Source: Polyangiaceae bacterium (GTDB taxonomy: Bacteria; Myxococcota; Polyangia; Polyangiales; Polyangiaceae). Taken from it: a stretch of DNA of 16,266 nucleotides. The stretch is taken from NCBI GenBank assembly GCA_025936205.1, contig JAICTU010000178.1, positions 1 to 16,266 on the forward strand, given 5' to 3'. Below are positions 1-6,662 of this stretch, in pieces; position 1 is the first letter of the stretch; every line of letters starts with the position of its first letter. The notes below the pieces were generated by a model that was not told the origin of the DNA, ran no database searches, and saw only the letters and a list, made by a program, of their open reading frames with translations. Made by a program: the position numbers and the translations under genes.

Positions 1-62
1 GCACTCCTGGTGGGCTCGGCGCCGTATAACACGCGCCCTGCTCTTCTGGGGATAGATATGAG

Positions 63-1043
63 TCACTCCTCGTCTGCCAAGGAGCCAGAGCGCGCCAGTT
101 CGACGGAGCCGATGTTGTCCACGTTCAGCTTCTTGGCGCGGCTGGTCATGGTCTCGAGCAGCTCGTCGAAGCTGGGCAGGTCTCCTTTGATGAAGCGGAT
201 CGGATTCACGCGCGCCACGACGAAGTTCTTCAGGTATGGGCTCTGCAAGCCCTTTTCCTTGAGCTTGGCCACGGCCTCGTTGACCGCGTCGTCCAGCGCG
301 AGGATCAGGTCGGCGCGGCGTTCGCGCTCGGCCAGCGTCTTCTCCAGCGGCCCTTTCAGCCACTGGTCGACCTTCTTCAGCGCCGGGTGGTAGGTGCCGC
401 CGGCGAGGCGCCCGCGCTTCTCGTAGCCGAAGCCGAGCGTGACCAGGATCGGTTCTTCGAACTCCAGCTCGTGGCCGGCTTCCTCCGTGTCGGGCAATTT
501 CGCGAGCTCGCGATACATGCGCTGCACCTCCAGCGCCTTCTCGCGCAGGCTGTGCGCCTTCTCGATGTTCAGCGCCAGGATCTGGTAAGCGACATCGGAC
601 TCCGGCACGAGCAGGCCGATCACCGCCTTGGCACCCAGCTCGCGCAGCGCGGTCAGGCGATGGTTGCCGTTCGGCGTCTCGTAGCCCTCCGGGCGCTGCA
701 CCACGATCAACGGATCGAGGAAGCGGCGGGTCTTGTCCATCGCGTGCGTCAGCTTGCGCACGTGCGCGTCGCTCACGTCGCGCTGGAAGGGGGTCGGTTT
801 CACCGCCTCGATCGGCAGGCTCACCAGCACCAGGTTGCGCCCGGCGAGCGGCTCGCGATAGGCCGCGAGCACCGCGCCGCCGTCGGAGCGCACACGCTCG
901 AGCAGCGGCGCGAGCTCCTCGGGAGGCGTCTCCAGCGCCAGCTCGGGTGCGCTCAGCTCCGTGGGCTCGAGCTTCACGCCGCGGCGCTTGCGGCGGGTCG
1001 TTGCCTTCTTCGCAGCTTTCTTCGCGGCTTTTTTGGCAGCCAT
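63..1043 (-). CDS. ParB-fold (ParB/sulfiredoxin superfamily) protein with Lys/Ala-rich N-terminal tail
   Basis: Residues 1-22 (from the ATG at 1043) are almost pure Ala/Lys/Arg, with AAKK repeats like the tail of histone H1 or its bacterial mimics, and probably bind DNA non-specifically. A ParB-type N-terminal domain follows at about residues 72-160: a short strand LVLVSLPIEAVKPTPFQR, then DPLIVVQRPEGYETPNGNHRLTAL, where NGNHRLTALRELGAKAV is the ParB-like G-x-HR-x-x-AL box. The remaining 160 or so residues are charged and helical, and I assign no family to them. The open frame extends to a TTG at 1055, but the ATG four codons inside is preferred; neither has a strong ribosome site. The protein is unlikely to be the chromosome-partitioning ParB, since no ParA or parS-like site is visible. 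A nucleoid-associated or nuclease-type role is possible. The methyltransferase gene lies upstream on the same strand with a gap of about 60 bp, so the two may be co-transcribed. Confidence 0.8.
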   Translation of the reverse strand: MAAKKAAKKAAKKATTRRKRRGVKLEPTELSAPELALETPPEELAPLLERVRSDGGAVLAAYREPLAGRNLVLVSLPIEAVKPTPFQRDVSDAHVRKLTHAMDKTRRFLDPLIVVQRPEGYETPNGNHRLTALRELGAKAVIGLLVPESDVAYQILALNIEKAHSLREKALEVQRMYRELAKLPDTEEAGHELEFEEPILVTLGFGYEKRGRLAGGTYHPALKKVDQWLKGPLEKTLAERERRADLILALDDAVNEAVAKLKEKGLQSPYLKNFVVARVNPIRFIKGDLPSFDELLETMTSRAKKLNVDNIGSVELARSGSLADEE

Positions 1044-1105
1044 GGTTCTTGCCAATCTAGGGCACCGGACAGCCGATGCAAGAGGCTCTTCGCAGCGCCG
1101 GGAAA

Positions 1106-1927
1106 TCAGCGCGCCTTGCGACCGCTCAGCACCGGCACCTGCCAGACGGCGTAGCTGTCCTCGTCACGGATGCTGGCGATCACGTGGTTGAAGAGCGCCA
1201 GTGCTTCTGTCGGGGTCAAATTCGACTTCTGCCCCAGCACCTGAACGTAGCCGTCACGCCAGGCTTCGAGGATCTGCGCGAAGGTGGCGCGTGGCACACG
1301 CAGCGTGTCGACCACGACGTAGTCGACGCGCAGCTCTTCCAGCCCGAGCTGCTTCATGTACGACCAGGTGTGGCGGCCCACGCGCGCATCCGTCCCCGTG
1401 GCGCGCGCGTAGGGAAACACGCCGTCGCGCCAGAGCCGATCGGCGTCGAGCGGGCCGAAAGGGAAGTGCAACATGCCGTAGTCTTCGCTCAGCACGTGCA
1501 GCCAGCCCCCGGGCTTGCAAATGCGGTGCAGCTCCGCCAGCACCCGCTTCGGCTCCGGCACGGCCTGTGTCATGTGCCGGCACACCACCAGGTCGTACGC
1601 GCCTCCGGGCAGATGCAACTCGAAGGCGTCACCCTGCTGGAAGCGCAAGCGCGGGGCGAGAGCAGAATGGCGCTCGGCAGCGAGCGTCACCGAGCTCTCC
1701 AGGATGTCCAGCCCGAGCACCTCAGCCTCGGGGTAGCGCCGCGCGAGCCGCGACGTGATCTCCCCGCTGCCGCAGCCCACGTCCGCGATCTGCAAGGCAC
1801 CCTCCAGTCCATAGCGCGCGAAGAGCTGCTGTTCGCTCGGCCAGATGCAGTCGGCCTGCGCGGCCAGCGTGCGCAGCATCGACTCGTGTGCCATCTGTTC
1901 GGCCTGGGGGTTGCGCTCGTGAGACAT
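1106..1927 (-). CDS. Class I SAM-dependent methyltransferase
   Basis: The 273-residue product has the class I Rossmann methyltransferase signature. Motif I is IADVGCGSGEI at about residues 47-57, and an acidic motif II, LGLDI, lies at 71-75. Motif IV is in the stretch GDAFELHLPGGAYDLVVCRHM (about 99-119), and the post-IV helix RVLAELHRICKPGGWLHVL matches the usual R-x-LKPGG pattern. This is the UbiE/COQ5-like 'Methyltransf_11/25' type, and small-molecule substrates are usual for such enzymes; the sequence does not reveal the substrate. The frame is open upstream to 2092, but that extension runs antisense through the Smr gene and has no domain character. The ATG at 1927 (MSHERN) is therefore chosen. 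The start lies only 41 bp from the divergent Smr gene start, so any promoter must be compact or overlap coding sequence. Confidence 0.88.
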   Translation of the reverse strand: MSHERNPQAEQMAHESMLRTLAAQADCIWPSEQQLFARYGLEGALQIADVGCGSGEITSRLARRYPEAEVLGLDILESSVTLAAERHSALAPRLRFQQGDAFELHLPGGAYDLVVCRHMTQAVPEPKRVLAELHRICKPGGWLHVLSEDYGMLHFPFGPLDADRLWRDGVFPYARATGTDARVGRHTWSYMKQLGLEELRVDYVVVDTLRVPRATFAQILEAWRDGYVQVLGQKSNLTPTEALALFNHVIASIRDEDSYAVWQVPVLSGRKAR

Positions 1928-1968
1928 GGCGCCAGTATCTGGTGAAGAACCCCGCGAGGCGCAAGCCC

Positions 1969-2289
1969 ATGAGCTCAGCGAAAGACCCTGACGGAGATAG
2001 CCCCAGGCCGCCTGACATCGGTGACGAGCCGGCGCAGATCGCGATCGAGGACTCGATCGATCTGCACGGCTTTCAACCACGCGACATCCCATCGGTGGTC
2101 GACTCGTATCTGGAGGCGGCGTTCGAGCGCGGTTTTCACGAGCTGCGGCTGATCCACGGTCGCGGTATCGGCTTTCAGCGCATGCGCGTGCGCCAGGTGC
2201 TGGAACAGCACCCGCTGGTGGAGCGCTTCGCGGACGCGCCGCCGCAGCGCGGGGGCTGGGGCGCCACCCTGGTCTGGCTGCGGCGCTGA
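1969..2289 (+). CDS. Smr (small MutS-related) domain protein
   Basis: This is a stand-alone Smr domain of 106 residues. All three family motifs are visible: DLHG at residues 31-34, the LIHGRGIG loop at 61-68, and the terminal GGWGATLV at 96-103, corresponding to the GGxGxT motif. Smr domains are nucleases or nucleic-acid binders, found at the C-terminus of MutS2 or as free-standing proteins, and they nick DNA or cleave RNA near stalled ribosomes. Residues 1-28 are a polar, Pro/Asp-rich linker. The ATG at 1969 is preferred because GAGGCG sits about 7 bases upstream; the open frame extends to 1888 without recognisable content. The gene converges on the lipoprotein gene with a gap of 3 bases between stop codons, so any terminators must lie inside the coding regions. 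Confidence 0.9.
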   Translation: MSSAKDPDGDSPRPPDIGDEPAQIAIEDSIDLHGFQPRDIPSVVDSYLEAAFERGFHELRLIHGRGIGFQRMRVRQVLEQHPLVERFADAPPQRGGWGATLVWLRR

Positions 2290-2292
2290 TGA

Positions 2293-2841
2293 TCAGCGGG
2301 CGGGGTCGGCGCAGCGCTGGTCGCAGACCAGCATGTTGCTTTGACCTGCCAGCTCGGTGAACACCTCACAGCCATCGACCTCCGGGTCCACGCAGGCCTC
2401 GGCGCAGGGCTGGGCCGTGAGATTGGCGAGACAGCGATCGACGTCGGCGGCGTTCTTGTCGCCGGGAGCATCTTGCTCGCACGCCTGCTGGATGATGCCG
2501 AGCGAGAGCGCGTCGCATTGCACGCAGATCAGCGCGCTGCCGGTCTGCGCCAGCACCAGGCCGCATTCCTGGCCCCTGGAGCAGCTCGCCTGGGCGAAGC
2601 GCTGGCAGGCTTGTGCCGCCGTATAGCTCGCTCCGCTGGAGCTGCCGCCAGCGCCGCTGGAGCCGGAGTTGGCGCTGACCGCGCCGCCGCCGGAACCGGC
2701 GTCGCTCGTGACGGCGCTGCCACCGGCGCCGCTCGGACGATCGCCGTCTCCGTCTTTGGCGTCGCCGGAACAACCCGCGACCACCAAGGCCAGAGCACCG
2801 AGAGTGAAACAACCGAAGCCGACGAGCGCACAGCGTGACAT
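2293..2841 (-). CDS. Cys-rich secreted lipoprotein, myxobacterial style
   Basis: The N-terminus has basic/polar residues, then the hydrophobic segment FTLGALALVVAGC. VAGC is a lipobox with the lipidated Cys at residue 24, so the product is predicted to be exported by Sec and anchored by signal peptidase II processing. Residues 25-70 form a disordered Gly/Ser/Ala linker. The C-terminal 110 residues hold about ten cysteines, likely in disulfides (for example SCSRGQECG, CVQCDAL, CLANLTAQPCAEACVDPEVDGCEV). Such architectures are common in Myxococcota envelopes, and no enzymatic function can be assigned. The ATG at 2841 is backed by GAGGTAGG about 5 bases upstream. Copy A of the dispersed repeat starts directly upstream of that ribosome site, so a hairpin may form in the 5' untranslated region. 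Confidence 0.85.
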   Translation of the reverse strand: MSRCALVGFGCFTLGALALVVAGCSGDAKDGDGDRPSGAGGSAVTSDAGSGGGAVSANSGSSGAGGSSSGASYTAAQACQRFAQASCSRGQECGLVLAQTGSALICVQCDALSLGIIQQACEQDAPGDKNAADVDRCLANLTAQPCAEACVDPEVDGCEVFTELAGQSNMLVCDQRCADPAR

Positions 2842-3358
2842 GGGGGCCTACCTCGGAGCTTGGCCAAGGCTCCTACCCTGTCAAGCAACGCGTGGGCAGC
2901 GAACGAGCCGTGCTTGAAGTGCCGAGCGCGCGCGACATGCAGATGTTGCAGCCTCGTCGCACAGTTGCGGCCCGCGGCGTCACTCACCCGCGTGGTGCCG
3001 AATTCGTTGCGCGGCTCGCACTGTCACGCGTTGCATTGGGGAGATTAGTCAGGGCCGAACTCATCCACTTGGAGAGAGCAAGTGATCTGGTGCAGACAAG
3101 CCCGCGCCGCTGTACGTGAGCGCTGGCCGCCTCGAGAGAAATCGCGTATTACACTGGTGCGACTCATCGGGTGTTGCCCGAGCCGCTGGGGGGTGGCCGC
3201 GATGCTGAGCCAGCGCCATGCGCTAGCGCATTCATCAGCAAAGAAACGTGAAGTCAGGAGTAAAGAGATTGTCCTCGCTAGCATCACGAGTTCTGCATCG
3301 GCGCCACCAATGGCTTGTGCGACGTTCCCCACCAAAACAAGGGAAGGGAGGGTCATCG
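2842..3358. other. Intergenic stretch of about 517 bp between the lipoprotein and SpvB-like genes
   Basis: Its first part contains repeat copy A (2855-2921). From about 2960 to 3340 I see no open frame with domain character, and base composition drops to roughly 55-60 percent GC by eye, clearly below the flanking genes. Short frames crossing it (for example plus frames from 2835 or 3082) have no recognisable motifs and poor third-position GC bias. It should contain the promoter for the SpvB-like gene, but I could not identify a convincing -35/-10 pair. Confidence 0.6.
2855..2921 (+). repeat. Dispersed structured repeat, copy A
   Basis: About 67 bp aligns with 4483-4550 in the same orientation. 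By hand alignment roughly 55 of 68 columns are identical, including a perfect 16-base core CCCTGTCAAGCAACGC (2876-2891) and GAGCCGTGCTT (2905-2915). The left part, GGAGCTTGGCCAAGGCTCC (2855-2873), is a near-perfect palindrome. The right part can fold as CAAGCA...TGCTTG. The copy sits directly upstream of the ribosome site of the minus-strand lipoprotein gene. Confidence 0.7.
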
Positions 3359-3361
3359 TTG
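3341..3361 (+). promoter_or_regulatory. Strong Shine-Dalgarno deciding a TTG start for the SpvB-like protein
   Basis: GGGAAGGGAGGG at 3341-3352 is followed by 6 bases and then TTG at 3359-3361. This start places a compact signal peptide at the extreme N-terminus. The GTG at 3248 would add 37 basic residues ahead of it with no ribosome site. Confidence 0.65.
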
Positions 3362-3946
3362 CCTGTTGGAACAACAGAGTGGTGGAGTTGCTCGCTGTTG
3401 GCTGTCGTGGCGGCGGGCGTACTGCTGGCTTGTGGTGGTGGTGGTGGCGGCGATGACGGCCGCGGGGAGTCGACATCCAGCGAAGAGGATCAATTGGGAA
3501 CGGCGGCGTCCGCGCTCACTGCGCCACCCTCGACGCGTCCGCCCGCACTCACGCCAGCGACCGGGGTGGGACGGTTCTCGGCGATCGGCGGCGTCGACTC
3601 GACGGGGCAGTTCACGTATCGGATCCCGATCGAAGTCGCGCCGGGTCGCATGGCGCCAGACCTTGCGCTGGTGTACTCGAGCGGCGGAGGGAGCGGGATC
3701 TCGGGCGTGGGATGGTCCCTGACGGGTGGCTCGCAGATCACACGATGCGGGAAGATCCCCGCGGCGGGCGGCGTGCGCGCTCGGTCCACGTACGAATTCA
3801 GTAATCCCAACCACGGCGGTCCGTTTGGTGGCCTCTTCGACGACGGGTACTGCCTGGATGGCCAGCGGCTGTATCTGGTCTCCGGCACGATGGATGACGA
3901 CTCGGCAGTGTTTCGGACCGAGGTGGACACGTACGCGCGCATTTGA
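3359..3946 (+). pseudogene. Truncated SpvB/Rhs-type secreted protein (N-terminal fragment)
   Basis: From the TTG at 3359 the product begins with a hydrophobic segment ending in a lipobox (SLLAVVAAGVLLAC, Cys at residue 25) and a poly-Gly linker, so it was an exported lipoprotein. The segment FSAIGGVDSTGQFTYRIPIEV, then MAPDLALVYSSGGGSGISGVGWSLTGGSQITRCGK, is the hallmark start of the SpvB/TcaC-type beta-propeller domain that opens many Rhs/YD-repeat toxins. Family members usually run to 1,500-2,500 residues. Here the frame stops after FRTEVDTYARI, at about residue 195, well inside the SpvB domain, and no YD repeats follow. Just beyond, in another frame, lies what looks like the extreme C-terminus of an Rhs toxin. 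The simplest reading is an internal deletion that joined the two ends out of frame. A functional short secreted protein is possible but less likely. Confidence 0.8.
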
Positions 3947-3957
3947 CGAACGGAGCC

Positions 3958-4080
3958 ATGAGGACCAAGGCAACGAAGGCGTTTGGCACGGTCATCGACT
4001 ATACGCTCGAGAGTGGTCTTGGTGCTCGCTGGTCAGCAGAGACTGGTAAGTTCATTGGATTCTTGGGAAGGGGCCTATGA
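3958..4080 (+). pseudogene. C-terminal tail remnant of an Rhs-type toxin
   Basis: This 40-codon frame starts at an ATG but is better read as a gene tail. It carries GTVIDYTLESGLGARWSAET and GKFIGFLGRGL and then stops. A Gly-Ala-Arg-aromatic, then G-x-F-x-GFL ending resembles C-termini I associate with Rhs/polymorphic toxins; this is recollection of style, not a database result, and I cannot name the toxin class. The stop overlaps the next gene's start as ATGA (4077-4080), typical of a toxin translationally coupled to its immunity gene. The frame is +2 relative to the SpvB fragment, so the tail is not translated as its continuation. At 40 residues it is too short to be a complete toxin domain, and there is no ribosome site before the ATG at 3958. 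Confidence 0.6.
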
Positions 4081-4352
4081 AGCGGTACTCTGACACGATT
4101 GCGGAAACCCGATTAGTTCGAGAAGTCCAGTCGTGCACAACGACAGGGGACCTTGAATACTCCGGCACGGCGCTGGAGATTTCGGACGAGGCGGGCACAG
4201 AGCTCTTCCACGTCGTCGTGGACACGAACGGTGAGAGGCAGCTTTTGTTTTTTCCAAGCAGCGATGGATACCGGATGCCCGTGGACGTAATGGAACGGAT
4301 CTTAGCGAAAGCTAAAGATGTGGTGAATGCCATGGACGATGGTGAGGGCTGA
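4077..4352 (+). CDS. Small hypothetical protein, candidate immunity protein of the lost Rhs toxin
   Basis: The 91-residue soluble, acidic protein has no signal peptide or membrane segment. The N-terminal half looks beta-rich (GDLEYSGTALEISDEAGTELFHVVVDTNGERQLLFFP). The C-terminal third is one amphipathic helix (PVDVMERILAKAKDVVNAM). Size, fold pattern and position immediately after a toxin tail fit the cytoplasmic immunity proteins of polymorphic toxin systems. The start is firm: ATG at 4077 overlaps the upstream stop as ATGA, and GGAAGGGG lies 5-6 bases ahead. GC is clearly lower than in flanking housekeeping genes, which suggests horizontal acquisition. The gene appears intact even though its presumed toxin is deleted; if expressed, it could protect against kin carrying the full toxin. 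I assign no named immunity family. Confidence 0.7.
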   Translation: MKRYSDTIAETRLVREVQSCTTTGDLEYSGTALEISDEAGTELFHVVVDTNGERQLLFFPSSDGYRMPVDVMERILAKAKDVVNAMDDGEG

Positions 4353-4482
4353 CGTGCCCAATGTCCCGGACGACAGATTCGCTGGGCGCCGGGATGGTGG
4401 CCGCGCCCGCTAGCCTGCACACAGAGCGTACGTGGCCGAGCAGGCCTTCCAGCGGCGGGCTCGGCTGCCAAGACGTGGAGGG

Positions 4483-4550
4483 GGAGCTTTGGTCAGAGCT
4501 CCTGCCCTGTCAAGCAACGCTCTGGCAGCAGAGGAGCCGTGCTTTCAGTG
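4483..4550 (+). repeat. Dispersed structured repeat, copy B
   Basis: This is a direct copy of 2855-2921 at about 80 percent identity. It contains GGAGCT-N8-AGCTCC (4483-4502), the shared core CCCTGTCAAGCAACGC (4505-4520), and a nested fold in which AAGCA...TGCTT encloses CTCTG-GCAG-CAGAG. The last bases overlap the stop codon of the minus-strand MerR gene (4545-4547). Together with copy A it brackets the Rhs remnant island. Confidence 0.7.
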
Positions 4551-5330
4551 TTCCGGCGTGCCGGCACGGTCCGCATTGGCACGGATTGCGGCGACCAGGA
4601 ACGCCGTTAGCCCCGCTCCGGCGCGGTCGATATTGGCGGCAAAGCGCGCGTCGCTTTCGTACAGCGTGGCCAGGCCGCGATGCATTTCCAGGCTGCACGG
4701 ATAAAACCACCGGTCGATCAGCGAGCGATGCCGTTCTGCGATGGCGCCGGCGCGCTCGCCGTCTGGCCGCTCGCCTGCCGTGAGCAGGGCAAAGGCATCG
4801 GCGTACACGGCGGCCTGCTCGGCCTCGAAGCGCTGCCAATCGTCGCGCGAATAGCCCTTGGTGCGCCGCGCGGATTCCTTGAACGCCTCGCTCGAGCCCC
4901 AGCGTTGCTCGGCCTCGGCGTCGTACTGGGCGGGGTCAAAACCGTCGAACAGTTGCTTCGGATCCATCTCTGCCTCCATTTGCGCTGAGTCCAGCAAGGC
5001 GAGCGCTCGTTCCACGGCTTGCAGCATCTCTGCCGTGTGCCGAACGCGCGCGCGCAATTGCTCGCGCTGTGCGAGCAGTGCCTCACGCTGATCGAAGCCC
5101 GCGTCATCGAGGGAGCGCCGGATCTCTTCCAGCGGCAGGCCCAGCTCGCGCCGGATCAGGATCTGCTGCAGGCGCAGCAGGTCGCCCTGATCGTACTTGC
5201 GGTAGCCAGAGGTGCTGCGCTGCGACGGCCGCAGCAAGCCGATCTCGTCGTAGTGGTGCAGAGTGCGCACCGATACGTTGGCGATCTGGGCCAGCTCCTT
5301 GACCTGATACAGGCGAGGAAGCTTCGTCAT
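4545..5330 (-). CDS. MerR-family regulator with TipAS-type ligand-binding domain
   Basis: The 261-residue protein opens with a MerR winged helix-turn-helix (LYQVKELAQIANVSVRTLHHYDEIGLL, then RSTSGYRKYDQGDLLRLQQI). A long antiparallel coiled coil at about residues 80-118 (REALLAQREQLRARVRHTAEML) forms the dimer. The C-terminal 140 residues match the TipAS antibiotic-recognition fold, with the characteristic segment IDRWFYPCSLEMHRGLATLY and ANIDRAGAGLTAFLVAAI. TipA-type regulators sense peptide antibiotics or other amphipathic drugs and activate promoters with over-long spacers. The ATG at 5330 is preferred over an in-frame GTG at 5351, because the operator-promoter lies between the two. The likely target is its own promoter; nothing shows that it controls the hydrolase gene upstream. 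Confidence 0.93.
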   Translation of the reverse strand: MTKLPRLYQVKELAQIANVSVRTLHHYDEIGLLRPSQRSTSGYRKYDQGDLLRLQQILIRRELGLPLEEIRRSLDDAGFDQREALLAQREQLRARVRHTAEMLQAVERALALLDSAQMEAEMDPKQLFDGFDPAQYDAEAEQRWGSSEAFKESARRTKGYSRDDWQRFEAEQAAVYADAFALLTAGERPDGERAGAIAERHRSLIDRWFYPCSLEMHRGLATLYESDARFAANIDRAGAGLTAFLVAAIRANADRAGTPEH

Positions 5331-5336
5331 GCCCCC

Positions 5337-5367
5337 AGCCTGGGGCCTCACGTCACGTGAGGGTCAA
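5337..5367 (-). promoter_or_regulatory. Predicted MerR operator-promoter of the TipAS-type regulator
   Basis: On the minus strand, TTGACC (5362-5367) overlaps a perfect dyad CCTCACG-TGA-CGTGAGG (5346-5362). A weak -10-like CAGGCT lies 19 bp after the -35. A -35 TTGACC, a dyad inside an extended 19-bp spacer and a CCTCA...TGAGG core are the hallmarks of promoters recognised by MerR/SoxR-family proteins. A second perfect palindrome, CCCCAG-C-CTGGGG (5333-5345), abuts it. Transcription would start at or next to the ATG at 5330, implying a leaderless or very short-leader mRNA and autoregulation. Confidence 0.7.
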
Positions 5368-5389
5368 GGACAAATGGTGCGGCGGCGGC

Positions 5390-6511
5390 TCAGGGCTTTG
5401 CCGGAGGCGCGGGGGGAGCCGGAGGGGCGGGCGGCTTCGCCGGAGCGGGCGGCTTGGCGGGCGCCGGGGACGCGGGAGGTGCCGGGGGCTTGGGCGGTGC
5501 CGGTTTGGGCGCGGCTGCCTTGGCGGCCGTTCCCTTGGCGGCCGTTCCCTTGGCGGCCGTTCCCTTGGCGGCCGTTCCCTTGGCGGCACTGCCACTCTTC
5601 AGCGTCATCGACTTGTACGCGGCTTCGACGATCTTGTCGGGCGAGATGAAGCCGGCACCCGCCTTCTCGTCGAACTCGGCGGTGGGCTTGGCGGCGATGG
5701 CTTGCTCCAGCGTCTTGCCCTGCTTGATCAGCTTGGCCACGCGCGTCCGGATCTGCTCCAGCCGGTCGCGCCAGGCTTGCAGATCCGCCTTGTGCGAGAC
5801 CTTGCCGTGGCCCGGGATGATCTGCGTCTGATCGTTGCACACGGCCAGGATGGCATCGGCGGCGCCGATGAAGCCTTCGAAATTGCCGCCGCTATCCAGA
5901 TCCACGAACGGGTAACCGGGGATCACGAACAGATCGCCGGTGTGCACGATGTTCGCCTTGGTGAACTGCACCACCACGTCCCCGTCGGTATGGGCCGGCG
6001 GTACGTGAAACGCATGCACGTCGTCTCCGTTCAGATGCAGCGTCACGTCTTGTGCGAAGGTCACCACGGGCAAGCCGGCACCGGGCTTGGCCACGACCTT
6101 GTCCTTGGCCTTCTCCAGCTCCGCCGCGCTCAGCCGAATGCGCACGTTGTCGTGCGCGAGGATCACGGCGCCGCTGCCGCCGAGCGCCGCATTGCCGCCG
6201 GTGTGGTCACCGTGCCAGTGCGTGTTGAGCACGAAGCGCAGCGGCTGCTTCGAGATCTTGCCCAGCTCGGCCTGTAGCTTGGGCGTCATCGTGTCGAGCT
6301 CGTCGTCGATGATGAACACGCCGTCGTTGCCCGCGGACACGCCGACGTTGCCGCCCGCGAAGCCCTCCACACCTTCGATCATCGAGATGCCGGGCGCGAG
6401 GTTGTTCACGACCAGCTTCACCTTCGAGGGGTCGTTGTTGTTCTGCGCCAGCGCGGGCGCGGCAAGCAGCGAAAGACAGACGAACCAGGCGGGGGTGGAA
6501 CGGAGTTTCAT
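5390..6511 (-). CDS. Secreted metallo-beta-lactamase-fold hydrolase with repetitive C-terminal tail
   Basis: Residues 1-22 are a signal peptide ending APALA-Q, so the enzyme is exported to the periplasm or beyond. The MBL zinc site is complete: THWHGDH at 97-103 (His98, His100, Asp102, His103), His174 in PPAHTDGD, Asp193 in HTGDLF, and His235 in PGHG. The core ends near residue 305. This subgroup (cyclase-like and QuiP-type secreted MBL proteins) has varied substrates, so the reaction is not assigned. The last 65 residues are unusual: four exact AAKGT repeats (coded by 15-bp DNA repeats) and then a Pro/Ala/Lys tail. Such tails are flexible, positively charged and may bind cell wall or envelope polyanions. 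The ATG at 6511 has no clear ribosome site, but the signal peptide supports it. The MerR gene is 59 bp downstream and has its own promoter. Confidence 0.88.
   Translation of the reverse strand: MKLRSTPAWFVCLSLLAAPALAQNNNDPSKVKLVVNNLAPGISMIEGVEGFAGGNVGVSAGNDGVFIIDDELDTMTPKLQAELGKISKQPLRFVLNTHWHGDHTGGNAALGGSGAVILAHDNVRIRLSAAELEKAKDKVVAKPGAGLPVVTFAQDVTLHLNGDDVHAFHVPPAHTDGDVVVQFTKANIVHTGDLFVIPGYPFVDLDSGGNFEGFIGAADAILAVCNDQTQIIPGHGKVSHKADLQAWRDRLEQIRTRVAKLIKQGKTLEQAIAAKPTAEFDEKAGAGFISPDKIVEAAYKSMTLKSGSAAKGTAAKGTAAKGTAAKGTAAKAAAPKPAPPKPPAPPASPAPAKPPAPAKPPAPPAPPAPPAKP
5519..5578 (+). repeat. Four perfect tandem 15-bp repeats within the MBL gene
   Basis: The unit CTTGGCGGCCGTTCC occurs four times head to tail, followed by one degenerate unit (5579-5593). 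The length is a multiple of three, so each unit adds one in-frame five-residue block (AAKGT) to the protein tail. Slipped-strand changes in copy number would alter tail length without breaking the frame. Confidence 0.95.
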
Positions 6512-6662
6512 GGCCGCGCAGGATGCACGACACGAGCGCCGAACGCCAGCGGTCCGGGCAGGACGCTCCGGCCGACATTTGCAGGAAAGCGCACAACTGT
6601 CGCGTCCAGTGTCCGACCCCCGTCACCAGGCGAACATTCTCGCCTCAGAAGGAGAGACACGA

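Noticed and set aside
1076..1945. A 289-codon plus-strand open frame
   Set aside because: Antisense shadow of the methyltransferase gene; no motif.
2842..4544. The island as an insertion sequence or transposon
   Set aside because: No transposase or terminal inverted repeats; the flanking repeats are direct, imperfect and look like a dispersed intergenic family.
5519..5593. Tandem repeats as a CRISPR array
   Set aside because: The units are 15 bp and directly abutting with no spacers, in frame within a protein tail.
5357..6277. A 306-codon Gly/Arg-rich plus frame
   Set aside because: Antisense to the metallo-hydrolase; its low-complexity start is just the reverse of the Pro/Ala tail and AAKGT repeats.
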